Shown here: positions 27,924 to 35,453 of the stretch, in pieces
How positions within the stretch are numbered: the first letter of the stretch is position 1
Layout of the letters: each line of letters begins with the position of its first letter
NCBI RefSeq assembly: GCF_003182255.1
Contig: NZ_QGTQ01000015.1
Span: 83,870-147,869, forward strand
DNA: 64,000 bases
Direction: 5' to 3'
From: Paenibacillus cellulosilyticus
Lineage (GTDB): Bacteria; Bacillota; Bacilli; Paenibacillales; Paenibacillaceae
Made by a program: the position numbers and the translations under genes
Notes under the pieces: generated by a model
Database searches by the model: none
The model's input: only the letters and a program-made list of their open reading frames with translations
Told to the model about the DNA's origin: nothing

Positions 27924-28922
27924 TTAACTTTGACGCTTACGAACGGTTCGATATCCCATATAACCAATTGCTATCAAGATAACGAAACCAATTGCCCAAT
28001 ATCTTTTGCGATGAGGTGCTTGTTCGATGAATTTCTTAGTTTTATGAATAATTGCTTCCTTGCTATAAGGATGAGCGGTTCTTAGTATTGCAGCTTCAAG
28101 GTCAGCAGGGGTAATGGAAGGACTGCCTCCATTGATCCTCGGAATTTCCATCGCATCCGATTTCCTAGTGGCGATACCTTCTCTGACGGTGAACGCGTAT
28201 TGGATGTCGGCTTGATGCAGCAGATCTTCTGACTCGCGATCAAACATACCATACGGATAGGCGAACGTATCTATCGGATTGTTATTGATTGGCGCTAATT
28301 GATCCTTGCAAGCGGTGAAATCTTCGAGTATCCGTTTCTGATATTCCGCGTCTGTTTCTTTAACACCATCTACTTCAAGACGAGCGGTCAGGGCATCATG
28401 CCGATTATCAATTTGATAATGCAGGTTGTTCGTATGGCACTGCACCTCGGCCAGGTTGTCGACTGTGACTTGTTTCAATTGTTCAAGGGTCATGTGAGGA
28501 ATATAACCGTATTTCTTATTATCGGTAGCGCTAGTAATGATGAAAGCAACGGATGGAATGCTTTTCGATTTCATAATCGGATAGGCGAGATTAATGTAGC
28601 TCTCATAGCCATCGTCGAAGGTCACGAGGACCGCATTCGAAGGCACGCTTCCGCCGTTCAAGTAATCGATAAATTGCCTGAGCGAGATGAAATTATAGCC
28701 TTTTTGCTGCAAGTAGGTCAGTTGTTCGTTGAATTGATCGGTCGAGATAATATCAGGGTTTGGCTTATTGTCGCTATCGGTCATGTGATGATACATGAGA
28801 ACAGCAACTTTGTCATCATATTCGGAGTTGGATGCAGCCGCATGAACAGATGGAATCATTAGCAGAAATAGAGTAGATAAAATCATGATCGTTCGTTGGA
28901 TCGTATTCAATGTGCGACACAC
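27924..28922 (-). CDS. Membrane-anchored polysaccharide deacetylase (CE4)
   Basis: A 332-residue exported deacetylase. N-terminal signal segment (MILSTLFLLMIPSVHAAA), catalytic NodB domain with MYHHMTD, TFDDGY (Asp103/Asp104) and HTNNLH (His163/His168), the metal-binding set of CE4, then a C-terminal transmembrane helix with a short basic tail (YRTVRKRQS). The architecture (YHH start of the domain) recalls IcaB/PgaB-type poly-N-acetylglucosamine deacetylases, but no biosynthetic partner is nearby, and peptidoglycan or another amino-sugar polymer is equally possible. The GTG start at 28922 has AAGGAA almost touching it; an internal ATG at 28886 would also retain the signal segment. Confidence 0.82.
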   Translation of the reverse strand: MCRTLNTIQRTIMILSTLFLLMIPSVHAAASNSEYDDKVAVLMYHHMTDSDNKPNPDIISTDQFNEQLTYLQQKGYNFISLRQFIDYLNGGSVPSNAVLVTFDDGYESYINLAYPIMKSKSIPSVAFIITSATDNKKYGYIPHMTLEQLKQVTVDNLAEVQCHTNNLHYQIDNRHDALTARLEVDGVKETDAEYQKRILEDFTACKDQLAPINNNPIDTFAYPYGMFDRESEDLLHQADIQYAFTVREGIATRKSDAMEIPRINGGSPSITPADLEAAILRTAHPYSKEAIIHKTKKFIEQAPHRKRYWAIGFVILIAIGYMGYRTVRKRQS

Positions 28923-28945
28923 TTCCTTGAATCAATTTAATCAGT

Positions 28946-28966
28946 AAGCCTGAATTAGGCTTTTTA
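28946..28966 (+). terminator. Short terminator-like hairpin facing away from the deacetylase gene
   Basis: AAGCCT (28946-28951) pairs with AGGCTT (28957-28962) and is followed by TTTATT on the plus strand. No plus-strand gene ends here; on the minus strand it would be a leader hairpin 24 bp before the deacetylase start. It may end an antisense transcript; function unknown. Confidence 0.4.
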
Positions 28967-29168
28967 TTGGTAAGTATAGCAATGAATCGTATAGATATGA
29001 AGACGATGTTTGACAGATTCTTGAATGGAAGAATCGTTTCATCACAAGAGAAGAGACCCCGACAAATGGAGTCCCCTCTGATATATAAACCTATTCACAC
29101 ATCTTCAAACGTTTACCAACTATCTTCATGTGGGTGCAATGAGAAGCGGCAAGCACCTTTCGCTTGTT

Positions 29169-30020
29169 CTATTTTCGCGAAGGCATCGCACGGAAAAGTA
29201 GTGGCGCTCCGATCGTCATCCAAGCTCCGATTAAGAAATACCGAATAAAATCGGCTACCATCGTTTCACCCAGCAGCTTCTGTCCTAGTATTTTGATTCC
29301 GATCAAGATCGTCATACCAACAACAAATTTGATGATTTGCTTCCCGATCGGACTCTTAGCCTCGTATTTTATGTACTTTTGATCCAATACATATCCAATT
29401 AAAAAGCTGATGATGGTTCCTGCCGCCTTGATATAATCATCAGAAGGCAACCAGATTAGACCCAGCGCAATCGGGATAAACAAGAATAAAAGCCATTCTG
29501 CTTTTTGCTTTTTTTCTACATAATCGAACATCCAATTGGCGTCAATCACGCATACAAATCCAAAGATAGCTCCAACAGAAACATCCGCAATTGTATGAAC
29601 CCCGAGATACATTCTGGAGAAGGCCACTAGTAGAACTAGGATAATACTTAGGGCAGTGAACCATTTCTTACGTATGATAGTTGCAAGTGCTGTGCTTAGT
29701 GCTGAGATTCCTTGGGTATGTCCGCTCGGAAAAGAATAGCCTGTGGCCGTTTCCACCCGGATTGGAACCAGCTCATTGTCTCTAACAAAAGGACGTTCAA
29801 CCTGAAACACTTCTTTTATAGCATTGTTGGTGACACCGGAGAGCAAATAGGCGAAGCCAATCCGGTAACCCCATTTTTTATTCAGGCACCAGAACACGAT
29901 ACAAAAAACCGCGATTGCAACATATTCCTCTGCCAGAATCGTAATCGAGGTAAATACCTCGGTCAAAAAGGTTGTTCTTATCGTTTGAATCCATTTCAGA
30001 ATATCCAGCATAAAATCCAT
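29169..30020 (-). CDS. PAP2-family membrane phosphatase
   Basis: A 283-residue polytopic membrane protein with all three PAP2 motifs: KEVFQVERP (Lys69-Pro77), PSGH (98-101) and SRMYLGVHTIAD (Ser135-His142). Such enzymes remove phosphate from lipid phosphates such as undecaprenyl pyrophosphate, phosphatidate or phosphatidylglycerophosphate at the outer face of the membrane. The C-terminal half adds about four further hydrophobic segments. Start at ATG 30020 is supported by GAGGAAG about 10 nt upstream. It follows the YdcF-like gene by 14 bp, probably one operon with it. Confidence 0.85.
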   Translation of the reverse strand: MDFMLDILKWIQTIRTTFLTEVFTSITILAEEYVAIAVFCIVFWCLNKKWGYRIGFAYLLSGVTNNAIKEVFQVERPFVRDNELVPIRVETATGYSFPSGHTQGISALSTALATIIRKKWFTALSIILVLLVAFSRMYLGVHTIADVSVGAIFGFVCVIDANWMFDYVEKKQKAEWLLFLFIPIALGLIWLPSDDYIKAAGTIISFLIGYVLDQKYIKYEAKSPIGKQIIKFVVGMTILIGIKILGQKLLGETMVADFIRYFLIGAWMTIGAPLLFRAMPSRK

Positions 30021-30034
30021 TATAGTAACTTCCT

Positions 30035-30775
30035 CTACTCTTTCAGTATTAAAAACTTTATGATCGCTAAAAATTCCCTTGTATATGTTATCGGAACTAG
30101 ATACCATTCCATTTTTGCATGCATATGGTTACTATTCATTCCTGCGACTTTAGATATCTCATTTGCTCTAAATATATGAAAATCATTTGTTATAAAAATC
30201 GTCTTGTAATCATTTTTAAAATAATTATCTAATAATTTTTTTGAGAAAATAAAGTTTTCATAGGTGCTTGTAGATCGATCTTCTTTAATCATTTTGTTTT
30301 CAGGAACTCCTTTTGAAAGCAAGAACCTTTCCATTGCAAGTGCTTCAGTTATGGTTTCATCTGGACCTTGTCCTCCAGATAGAACGATAATGACATTTGG
30401 ATTTTTAGTATAATACTCTATGGTTTTCTCCAGTCTATATTGAAGCGGTAACGTAATAGTTTCGCCATTAAGTCCTGTACCCAGGACAATTACAGCATCC
30501 TCTTTATAAGTTGCAGTGTCTTTATTACCAAAGACCGCAATAAATGTAATAACTGAAATCATAATGATGTTACCTATTATGAATATATTTCTTGTCCACT
30601 TAAGAAGGCTGTTTTGAATCTTTTCATAATACAAACCATAAAATAAATAGACACAACCAATTATAAATGTTGCAACATGACCTGTATTAAAACTAATTAT
30701 TAATGACACAATTAATGCGTTACAAACTAACAATATCCCGATTATTATCAATAGAATTTTGATAAAACTTTTCAA
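30035..30775 (-). CDS. YdcF/SanA-like DUF218 membrane protein
   Basis: A 246-residue protein with two to three N-terminal membrane helices and a C-terminal DUF218 domain: AVIVLGTGLNGE, IVLSGGQGPDE, EDRSTSTYEN and ITNDFHIFRA. The family is linked to cell-envelope integrity (SanA, ElyC), with no settled reaction. Starts at TTG 30775 with AAAGGTGG about 7 nt upstream. The coding sequence is strikingly AT-rich compared with the rest of the window, suggesting recent acquisition. It forms a likely two-gene operon with the PAP2 phosphatase downstream. Confidence 0.8.
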   Translation of the reverse strand: MKSFIKILLIIIGILLVCNALIVSLIISFNTGHVATFIIGCVYLFYGLYYEKIQNSLLKWTRNIFIIGNIIMISVITFIAVFGNKDTATYKEDAVIVLGTGLNGETITLPLQYRLEKTIEYYTKNPNVIIVLSGGQGPDETITEALAMERFLLSKGVPENKMIKEDRSTSTYENFIFSKKLLDNYFKNDYKTIFITNDFHIFRANEISKVAGMNSNHMHAKMEWYLVPITYTREFLAIIKFLILKE

Positions 30776-31101
30776 TGTTTACCCACCTTTGCATTCCATA
30801 ATGAATTATTCCTTCAAAGTAACCGATTTCGCATGTGTTAGATACGAAATTTCATGTGGTTATTTATGATAATGAAGAATATAACATATATATTTCATGC
30901 CTTATATCTATTTTATGTAAATTTAGAGTGGAGTTCATGTAAATTTATCTGAAATTCTCATGCAGAGAATATAAGCTAATATAAGAAAAATGGATATGCA
31001 CAAAGGGGAGCAGCATTATTAAATTACTTAAAAAAATACTATAATGAGGCTAATACTTATACTCTTACAAATAAACAATCATGTTGAGAGGAGCACTTCG
31101 T
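30776..31101. other. AT-rich intergenic region with an 11-bp direct repeat
   Basis: No gene seen. ATGTAAATTTA occurs twice (30915-30925 and 30937-30947), 22 bp apart, about two helical turns. ATTCTC (30954-30959) pairs with GAGAAT (30965-30970). A TATAAT at 31040-31045 is a possible -10 element for the TerD-vWA gene; no convincing -35 is present. Confidence 0.4.
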
Positions 31102-32400
31102 ATGAAGCTCAGTAAGGGGCAGAAAATCGACATAACAAAAGGCCGTACCATCAATCGCTTAACGCTCTCATTTGGCTGGGAGGTTCGCCAGGCAGACGTT
31201 AGTGTGGATGCGTCAGTGTTTCTGTTGTCCAAGGATAACCGTTGTATGCGGGACGAGGACTTAATCTTTTATGGCAATCCTCATTCCAGTGATGGCACTG
31301 TCGTCTATGCACAAGATGGCTCTGGGAAACACGGAACATTGAAAGTCGCACTGAGCAGCTTGCCCGAACGAATAGATAGATTAGCTGTTACGGTATCTAT
31401 CTATGAAAGCGTGAAACGTGGACATACGATGAATGACGTGACGTCGCTATACGTGAAGCTCATGGATGATGCTAGTGGTGAGGTCATAGCGAGCTATGAG
31501 TGCGGCGCAGATGTGAACAATGAAACGGCGATCGTCGTGGGCGAGTTATATCGTTACCAAGGCGAGTGGAAGTTCAGTGCAATTGGCAGCGGCTTCTATG
31601 GCGGGCTTGAAGCACTCGTGACTCACTATGGGCTTGAGCTCGAACAATCCGAGGGGATGGCGGAGGTTGCTGCAGCTGTAGAGGAAGTTGTTGAACAAAA
31701 GCCAATCCCGGTCGTGGAAGAGACACCGATTCGATCAACGATCGATTTGCGTAAGAAAACGGTGGAGATTGTACTAAAGAAGAAGCAGCTGACCGATGTC
31801 GTTGCTCGTGTCGGTGTTGTACTGGACATATCGGGGTCGATGCAGCAGCAATATCGCAGCGGCATTGTGCAAGATGTCGTGGAGCGAGTGCTCGCCATTG
31901 CCTGCCAGTTCGACGATAATGCCACGCTGGATGTTTGGATTTACGACAACGAGTTTTCTCGAATGCCGTCAGTGACAGAGCACAGCCTGCAGGGTTACGT
32001 GACGAAGCAAATCTTAGACAATCCGTTCGTACATAAATTCGGCCGAAATAACGAGCCTCCGGTGATGGAGGATATCATTCGGAAGTATACGGTGGAAGAG
32101 GATTCGGATACGCCGGTTTATATTATTTTCATCAATGATGGCGGTGTGCAAAGGTCTATACAGAAGGTTATTACACGGTCCGCTGTGCTCCCGATCTTCT
32201 GGCAGTTCGTTGGCATCGGTGACTCAAGCTTCGAGGTGCTGAAGAAGCTGGACACGATGCAGGGCAGAATCGTCGACAATGCGAACTTCATTCATTGGGA
32301 TCGGATCGAGCATGTGTCGGACGAAGAGCTGTACGACAAGCTTCTTAACGAGTTCCCGCAGTGGATTCGTGAAGCGAAGCAGAAGCGGATTCTGCGATAG
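31102..32400 (+). CDS. TerD-domain/von Willebrand A protein (TerF-like)
   Basis: A 432-residue cytosolic protein. The N-terminal TerD domain (about 1-175) shows SFGWEVRQADVSVDASVFLL and the calcium-binding type block RDEDLIFYGNPHS. The C-terminal vWA domain (about 215-430) carries the metal-dependent adhesion site DISGSMQQQ near residue 241. This is the layout of TerF of the tellurium-resistance/stress group. No other ter gene is nearby, so the partner and role are unclear. Start at ATG 31102 with GAGAGGAG about 8 nt upstream; the ATG at 31081 lacks a site. Confidence 0.85.
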   Translation: MKLSKGQKIDITKGRTINRLTLSFGWEVRQADVSVDASVFLLSKDNRCMRDEDLIFYGNPHSSDGTVVYAQDGSGKHGTLKVALSSLPERIDRLAVTVSIYESVKRGHTMNDVTSLYVKLMDDASGEVIASYECGADVNNETAIVVGELYRYQGEWKFSAIGSGFYGGLEALVTHYGLELEQSEGMAEVAAAVEEVVEQKPIPVVEETPIRSTIDLRKKTVEIVLKKKQLTDVVARVGVVLDISGSMQQQYRSGIVQDVVERVLAIACQFDDNATLDVWIYDNEFSRMPSVTEHSLQGYVTKQILDNPFVHKFGRNNEPPVMEDIIRKYTVEEDSDTPVYIIFINDGGVQRSIQKVITRSAVLPIFWQFVGIGDSSFEVLKKLDTMQGRIVDNANFIHWDRIEHVSDEELYDKLLNEFPQWIREAKQKRILR

Positions 32401-32433
32401 TTTTCATTGCGCATCCTCATCGAGAAACATAAG

Positions 32434-32464
32434 AAAGCCGCGGACATCATCCGCGGCTTTTCTC
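32434..32464. terminator. Bidirectional terminator between the TerF-like and GH43 genes
   Basis: AAAGCCGCGG (32434-32443) pairs perfectly with CCGCGGCTTT (32451-32460) around a 7-nt loop. T/A ends allow use in both directions; the two flanking genes converge here. Confidence 0.85.
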
Positions 32465-32472
32465 CATTCCTC

Positions 32473-33966
32473 TTATTGATATTCGCACACAAACTCCGAA
32501 AACTCCGCCGTCGCACCTTCACCCACTGCATACAAACCGATAAGTACGCCTGTGAAGCCTCCAGCCACCTCGGAAGAGAGGTATTTGGTCTGAGCCGTGC
32601 CGAGCTGGATGCTCTGTTCGCCGACTTGGATCGAGAAGCTATAACGTTCGTGGGTTGCTTCAATGTGCAGCTTCGCACTTTGAGCCGCATCGAGCGTCAC
32701 AACCTGCTGCTCGTGTTTAATATCGCCAATGTTCAAACGAAGTACGGCTTCGAGCTGAGCACCGCGCTGGCGAATCGCCAGATCGTAGTGATGACTCTCA
32801 TCCATATAGAGCGTAATGCCCGCCTCGCCGTTATTCTTTAACGCGACATCAGACGAGATAGCAGCATTGAAATCTCTTTGACGGATGGCCAGGAAAGTAG
32901 GCGTATCAGCTTGATCAAGCGTAACCTCCGTTCCAGTCAGTGTGAGACAGTCATCTTGAAGCTTATAGTTCTCGACTCGTGGGTGACGCAGATAAACCCA
33001 TTCGAGATCCCACTTCGTATTGCTCATCGTATACAGCTTCTTCTCTTGTTGGACAACATGCTCCGCAATTCGAACCGTCTCAATGACGCTGCGAGTCGTA
33101 CCATTGTGACCAGCTGTGAACCAACCATCCTCATCGAACGTAACCGGCGCCAGGAACACTTCTCGACCCAGGTGATGGTACGCAATCCATTGACCGATCT
33201 GGCGGAATCCGAGGTGGAAGATCCACCAGTTGCCCTCGTTGTCCTGAATCAGATCGCCGTGACCGATCGCTTGAATCTCGTAACCGCCCAAGTTCCGGTT
33301 AGTCAGCACAGGATTGTGCGGGTACGCTTCGAATGGTCCGTGGAGCGACTTGCTGCGTGCATACGTAATCATATGTCCGAACTCTGTGCCGCCTTCTGCC
33401 GCCATCAAGTAGTACCAGCCATTGATGTGATACATATGCGGGCTTTCCAGATAACGACCGCCTGTCCCTTTCCAGAGCGGACGGCTTGGCGTCAGCTTGT
33501 TGCCCGTTGCAATATCGATCTCGCATTGCAAAATAACGCCGCGGCCATCCTCGTCGCTGCCATTGCTCATGAAGTAAGCACGGTCGCCTTCGAAATAGAG
33601 ATCCGGATCGATGCCGCCTTGCTCGATGTAAATCGGTTCCGACCATTCGCCGTAGATATCGTCGGTCCAGACATAGAAATTTTGACGCGTCGTATCATTC
33701 GTCGTGGTCATATAGAAACGACCGTTATTGTGCCGAATGGTAGGGGCGAAGACGCCGCCGGAGCTGTTCACTTTCTCCAGCATGATCTGGCTTGGCCGAG
33801 TCAGCGCATGGCCGATAGGCTCCCAATTGATCAGATCTTTACTCTCGAACAGGGGGACGCCAGGGAAAAATTGAAACGAGCTGCACGCTAGGTAGTACGT
33901 GTCGCCGACCTTGCAAACACTTGGATCGGGATAAAAGCCTTTGACGACAGGATTGTTAAATTTCAA
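32473..33966 (-). CDS. GH43 beta-xylosidase/alpha-arabinofuranosidase with C-terminal beta-sandwich
   Basis: A 497-residue inverting five-bladed propeller enzyme. Catalytic triad: Asp14 (GFYPDPS), Asp120 (GGIDPDL) and Glu174 (RYLESPH). The C-terminal 180 residues form the beta-sandwich (GH43_C2) usual in subfamilies 10-12. No signal peptide, so it cuts imported xylo- or arabino-oligosaccharides. The initiating ATG at 33966 has GAGGTGA somewhat far upstream (about 14 nt). A 16-bp palindrome 25 bp upstream suggests repression (see that entry). An AraC remnant lies beyond it. Confidence 0.92.
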   Translation of the reverse strand: MKFNNPVVKGFYPDPSVCKVGDTYYLACSSFQFFPGVPLFESKDLINWEPIGHALTRPSQIMLEKVNSSGGVFAPTIRHNNGRFYMTTTNDTTRQNFYVWTDDIYGEWSEPIYIEQGGIDPDLYFEGDRAYFMSNGSDEDGRGVILQCEIDIATGNKLTPSRPLWKGTGGRYLESPHMYHINGWYYLMAAEGGTEFGHMITYARSKSLHGPFEAYPHNPVLTNRNLGGYEIQAIGHGDLIQDNEGNWWIFHLGFRQIGQWIAYHHLGREVFLAPVTFDEDGWFTAGHNGTTRSVIETVRIAEHVVQQEKKLYTMSNTKWDLEWVYLRHPRVENYKLQDDCLTLTGTEVTLDQADTPTFLAIRQRDFNAAISSDVALKNNGEAGITLYMDESHHYDLAIRQRGAQLEAVLRLNIGDIKHEQQVVTLDAAQSAKLHIEATHERYSFSIQVGEQSIQLGTAQTKYLSSEVAGGFTGVLIGLYAVGEGATAEFSEFVCEYQ

Positions 33967-33990
33967 GCTAGTTCACCTCAGTTTGATAAA

Positions 33991-34006
33991 TCGAAAACGT
34001 TTTCGA
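33991..34006. promoter_or_regulatory. Perfect 16-bp palindrome, LacI/CcpA-type operator upstream of GH43
   Basis: TCGAAAACGTTTTCGA is a perfect inverted repeat with the central CG typical of LacI-family and CcpA (cre) operators, located 25 bp before the GH43 start codon. Which repressor binds is inferred only; the half-site is close to cre but begins TCG rather than TG. Confidence 0.6.
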
Positions 34007-34082
34007 AACCAGTCAATGTACGATCATTATAGTGTGACGATTTCGGATTCGCAATATACAAACTTGTTATCCGCTCAAAAAG

Positions 34083-34262
34083 TCACTGCTGCTGGCGGAA
34101 TTTCTTCGGCGACAACCCCATCGCTTTCGTGAATTGGCGCGTGAAATAATTGCTGTCGTTAAACCCGCTCGCTAGCGACACTTCCATGATCGACAGCCGG
34201 GACTTCTTAAGCACAGAAGACGTGACGATTCTGACCGTGTTCAACGGGACGTCGTTTGCAAC
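34083..34262 (-). pseudogene. Remnant of an AraC-family regulator (C-terminal HTH only)
   Basis: Minus-strand frame from about 34262 to the TGA at 34083-34085 encodes an AraC C-terminus: LKKSRLSIMEVSLASGFND, then SNYFTRQFTKAMGLSPKKFR and QQQ-stop. Nothing resembling the N-terminal sensor is found upstream; an in-frame stop lies at 34275-34277 and there is no start with a ribosome binding site. It is a decayed regulator, probably once the regulator of the adjacent GH43 gene. The remaining part of the gap (34263-34400) shows nothing I can name. Confidence 0.75.
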
Positions 34263-34400
34263 GGATAGGGAAGGTCAGTCTTGGCGGTGCTTCTCCTGTG
34301 GACTGACGAACGCGTGTGGGCGCCGCGATGTCTATCTAGTATTGCAGGGACCAGTATCTATTAGCTGGTTCCGGCTGCTTGGCGTGCAGTTTCATGAAGG

Positions 34401-34426
34401 AAGCCCCATCGATCTCGATGGGGCTT
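34401..34426 (-). terminator. Hairpin after the AraC gene
   Basis: AAGCCCCATCGA (34401-34412) pairs with TCGATGGGGCTT (34415-34426). It lies 5 bp after the stop of the AraC gene. The U-tract is weak. Confidence 0.65.
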
Positions 34427-34431
34427 CTCTA

Positions 34432-35280
34432 TTACTCAAACTTAGAAGGCGCAACCTGATAATACTTCTTGAATGCCTTCGAGAACGTGAAAGGGTCCGG
34501 ATAACCGAGCAGGCTGGCGATTTGCTGAACCGAATATTTTCGCTCATTGAGATAATCTCTTGCCCGGTTCATTCGAATCTGATAGATATATTGCCCCGGG
34601 GTTATGCCTAACGCTTTCTTGAAGCTTGTAATAAAATATTTCTCCGATATCCCTACAAGCGCCGCAAGCTCATTCATTCGAATAGGCTGGTGGATATGAT
34701 GATGGATGTGATCAAACACCGGATGCAGCAGCTCCAAGCTCCCGCTAGATGTCCGAGCTTCTTTCTCACCTATAAATGCACCTGTATACTGGCCTTGCCC
34801 GTAACGTTCGATGATCTTCGCAACAACCGCTGTCAGACAAGCCTTCAGGTAGAGTCGGTTGCCGGAGGGAGATTGTTCGGCTTGCGCTAACGCTTTGTTG
34901 AACAAGTCAACCTCTTCTCGCAGCAGTTCATGCGGAACAATGCCCGACAGCTGAAAATCATTCAATATCCGCTGCTGCTTCCCGATTTCGAAGTCAAAAT
35001 GAATGTAAGTAAAGCGGCATCCTTGTTGATCGACAGTCGTTGCTTTGTAAGGAATGTCCGGATAGAAGAAAACAACATCGCCGGGATAAGCGCGATGCTC
35101 CACGCCTTTAATCGTGATGGCTACCGTTCCTTCTTGGATGAACCAGAGATCATAATCGACATGAGCACGATGTTCGATCCACGTGCTGCCATGTTGAAGT
35201 GCTAGATATGATTTCATTCGAAGCGAGATCAGCTCGGACAAATCACTCAAAATCCCCATATTCGCAGCTTGCTTATCCAT
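34432..35280 (-). CDS. AraC-family regulator, divergent from the GH2 gene
   Basis: A 282-residue regulator with N-terminal cupin (YDLWFIQEGTVAITIKG, YPGDVVFFYPDIPY) and C-terminal AraC HTH (MNELAALVGISEKYFITSF, IASLLGYPDPFTFSKAFKK). It diverges from the GH2 beta-glucuronidase/galactosidase gene with a 173-bp spacer. That spacer holds a perfect TATAAT (35411-35416) for the GH2 gene but no recognisable -35, as expected for an activator-dependent promoter. It is therefore the likely activator of the GH2-esterase pair. Confidence 0.87.
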   Translation of the reverse strand: MDKQAANMGILSDLSELISLRMKSYLALQHGSTWIEHRAHVDYDLWFIQEGTVAITIKGVEHRAYPGDVVFFYPDIPYKATTVDQQGCRFTYIHFDFEIGKQQRILNDFQLSGIVPHELLREEVDLFNKALAQAEQSPSGNRLYLKACLTAVVAKIIERYGQGQYTGAFIGEKEARTSSGSLELLHPVFDHIHHHIHQPIRMNELAALVGISEKYFITSFKKALGITPGQYIYQIRMNRARDYLNERKYSVQQIASLLGYPDPFTFSKAFKKYYQVAPSKFE

Positions 35281-35453
35281 TAAATATTCCTCTACTTGTA
35301 GACATCTAATTATTAGACCTAGTATATCACTGGCTTAATCATTCGCCAATGATCGTACTTTTTAACATGAAGGTGAAACTATCGCATATTCTCGTTTCGG
35401 ACAGCTTTTTTATAATGAAGAGGTAGAGATCATGAATAAGGAGTGCATATGCG

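Noticed and set aside
32878..33891. 337-codon plus-strand frame inside the GH43 gene
   Set aside because: Antisense shadow of a gene with an intact catalytic triad; no start signal or domain.
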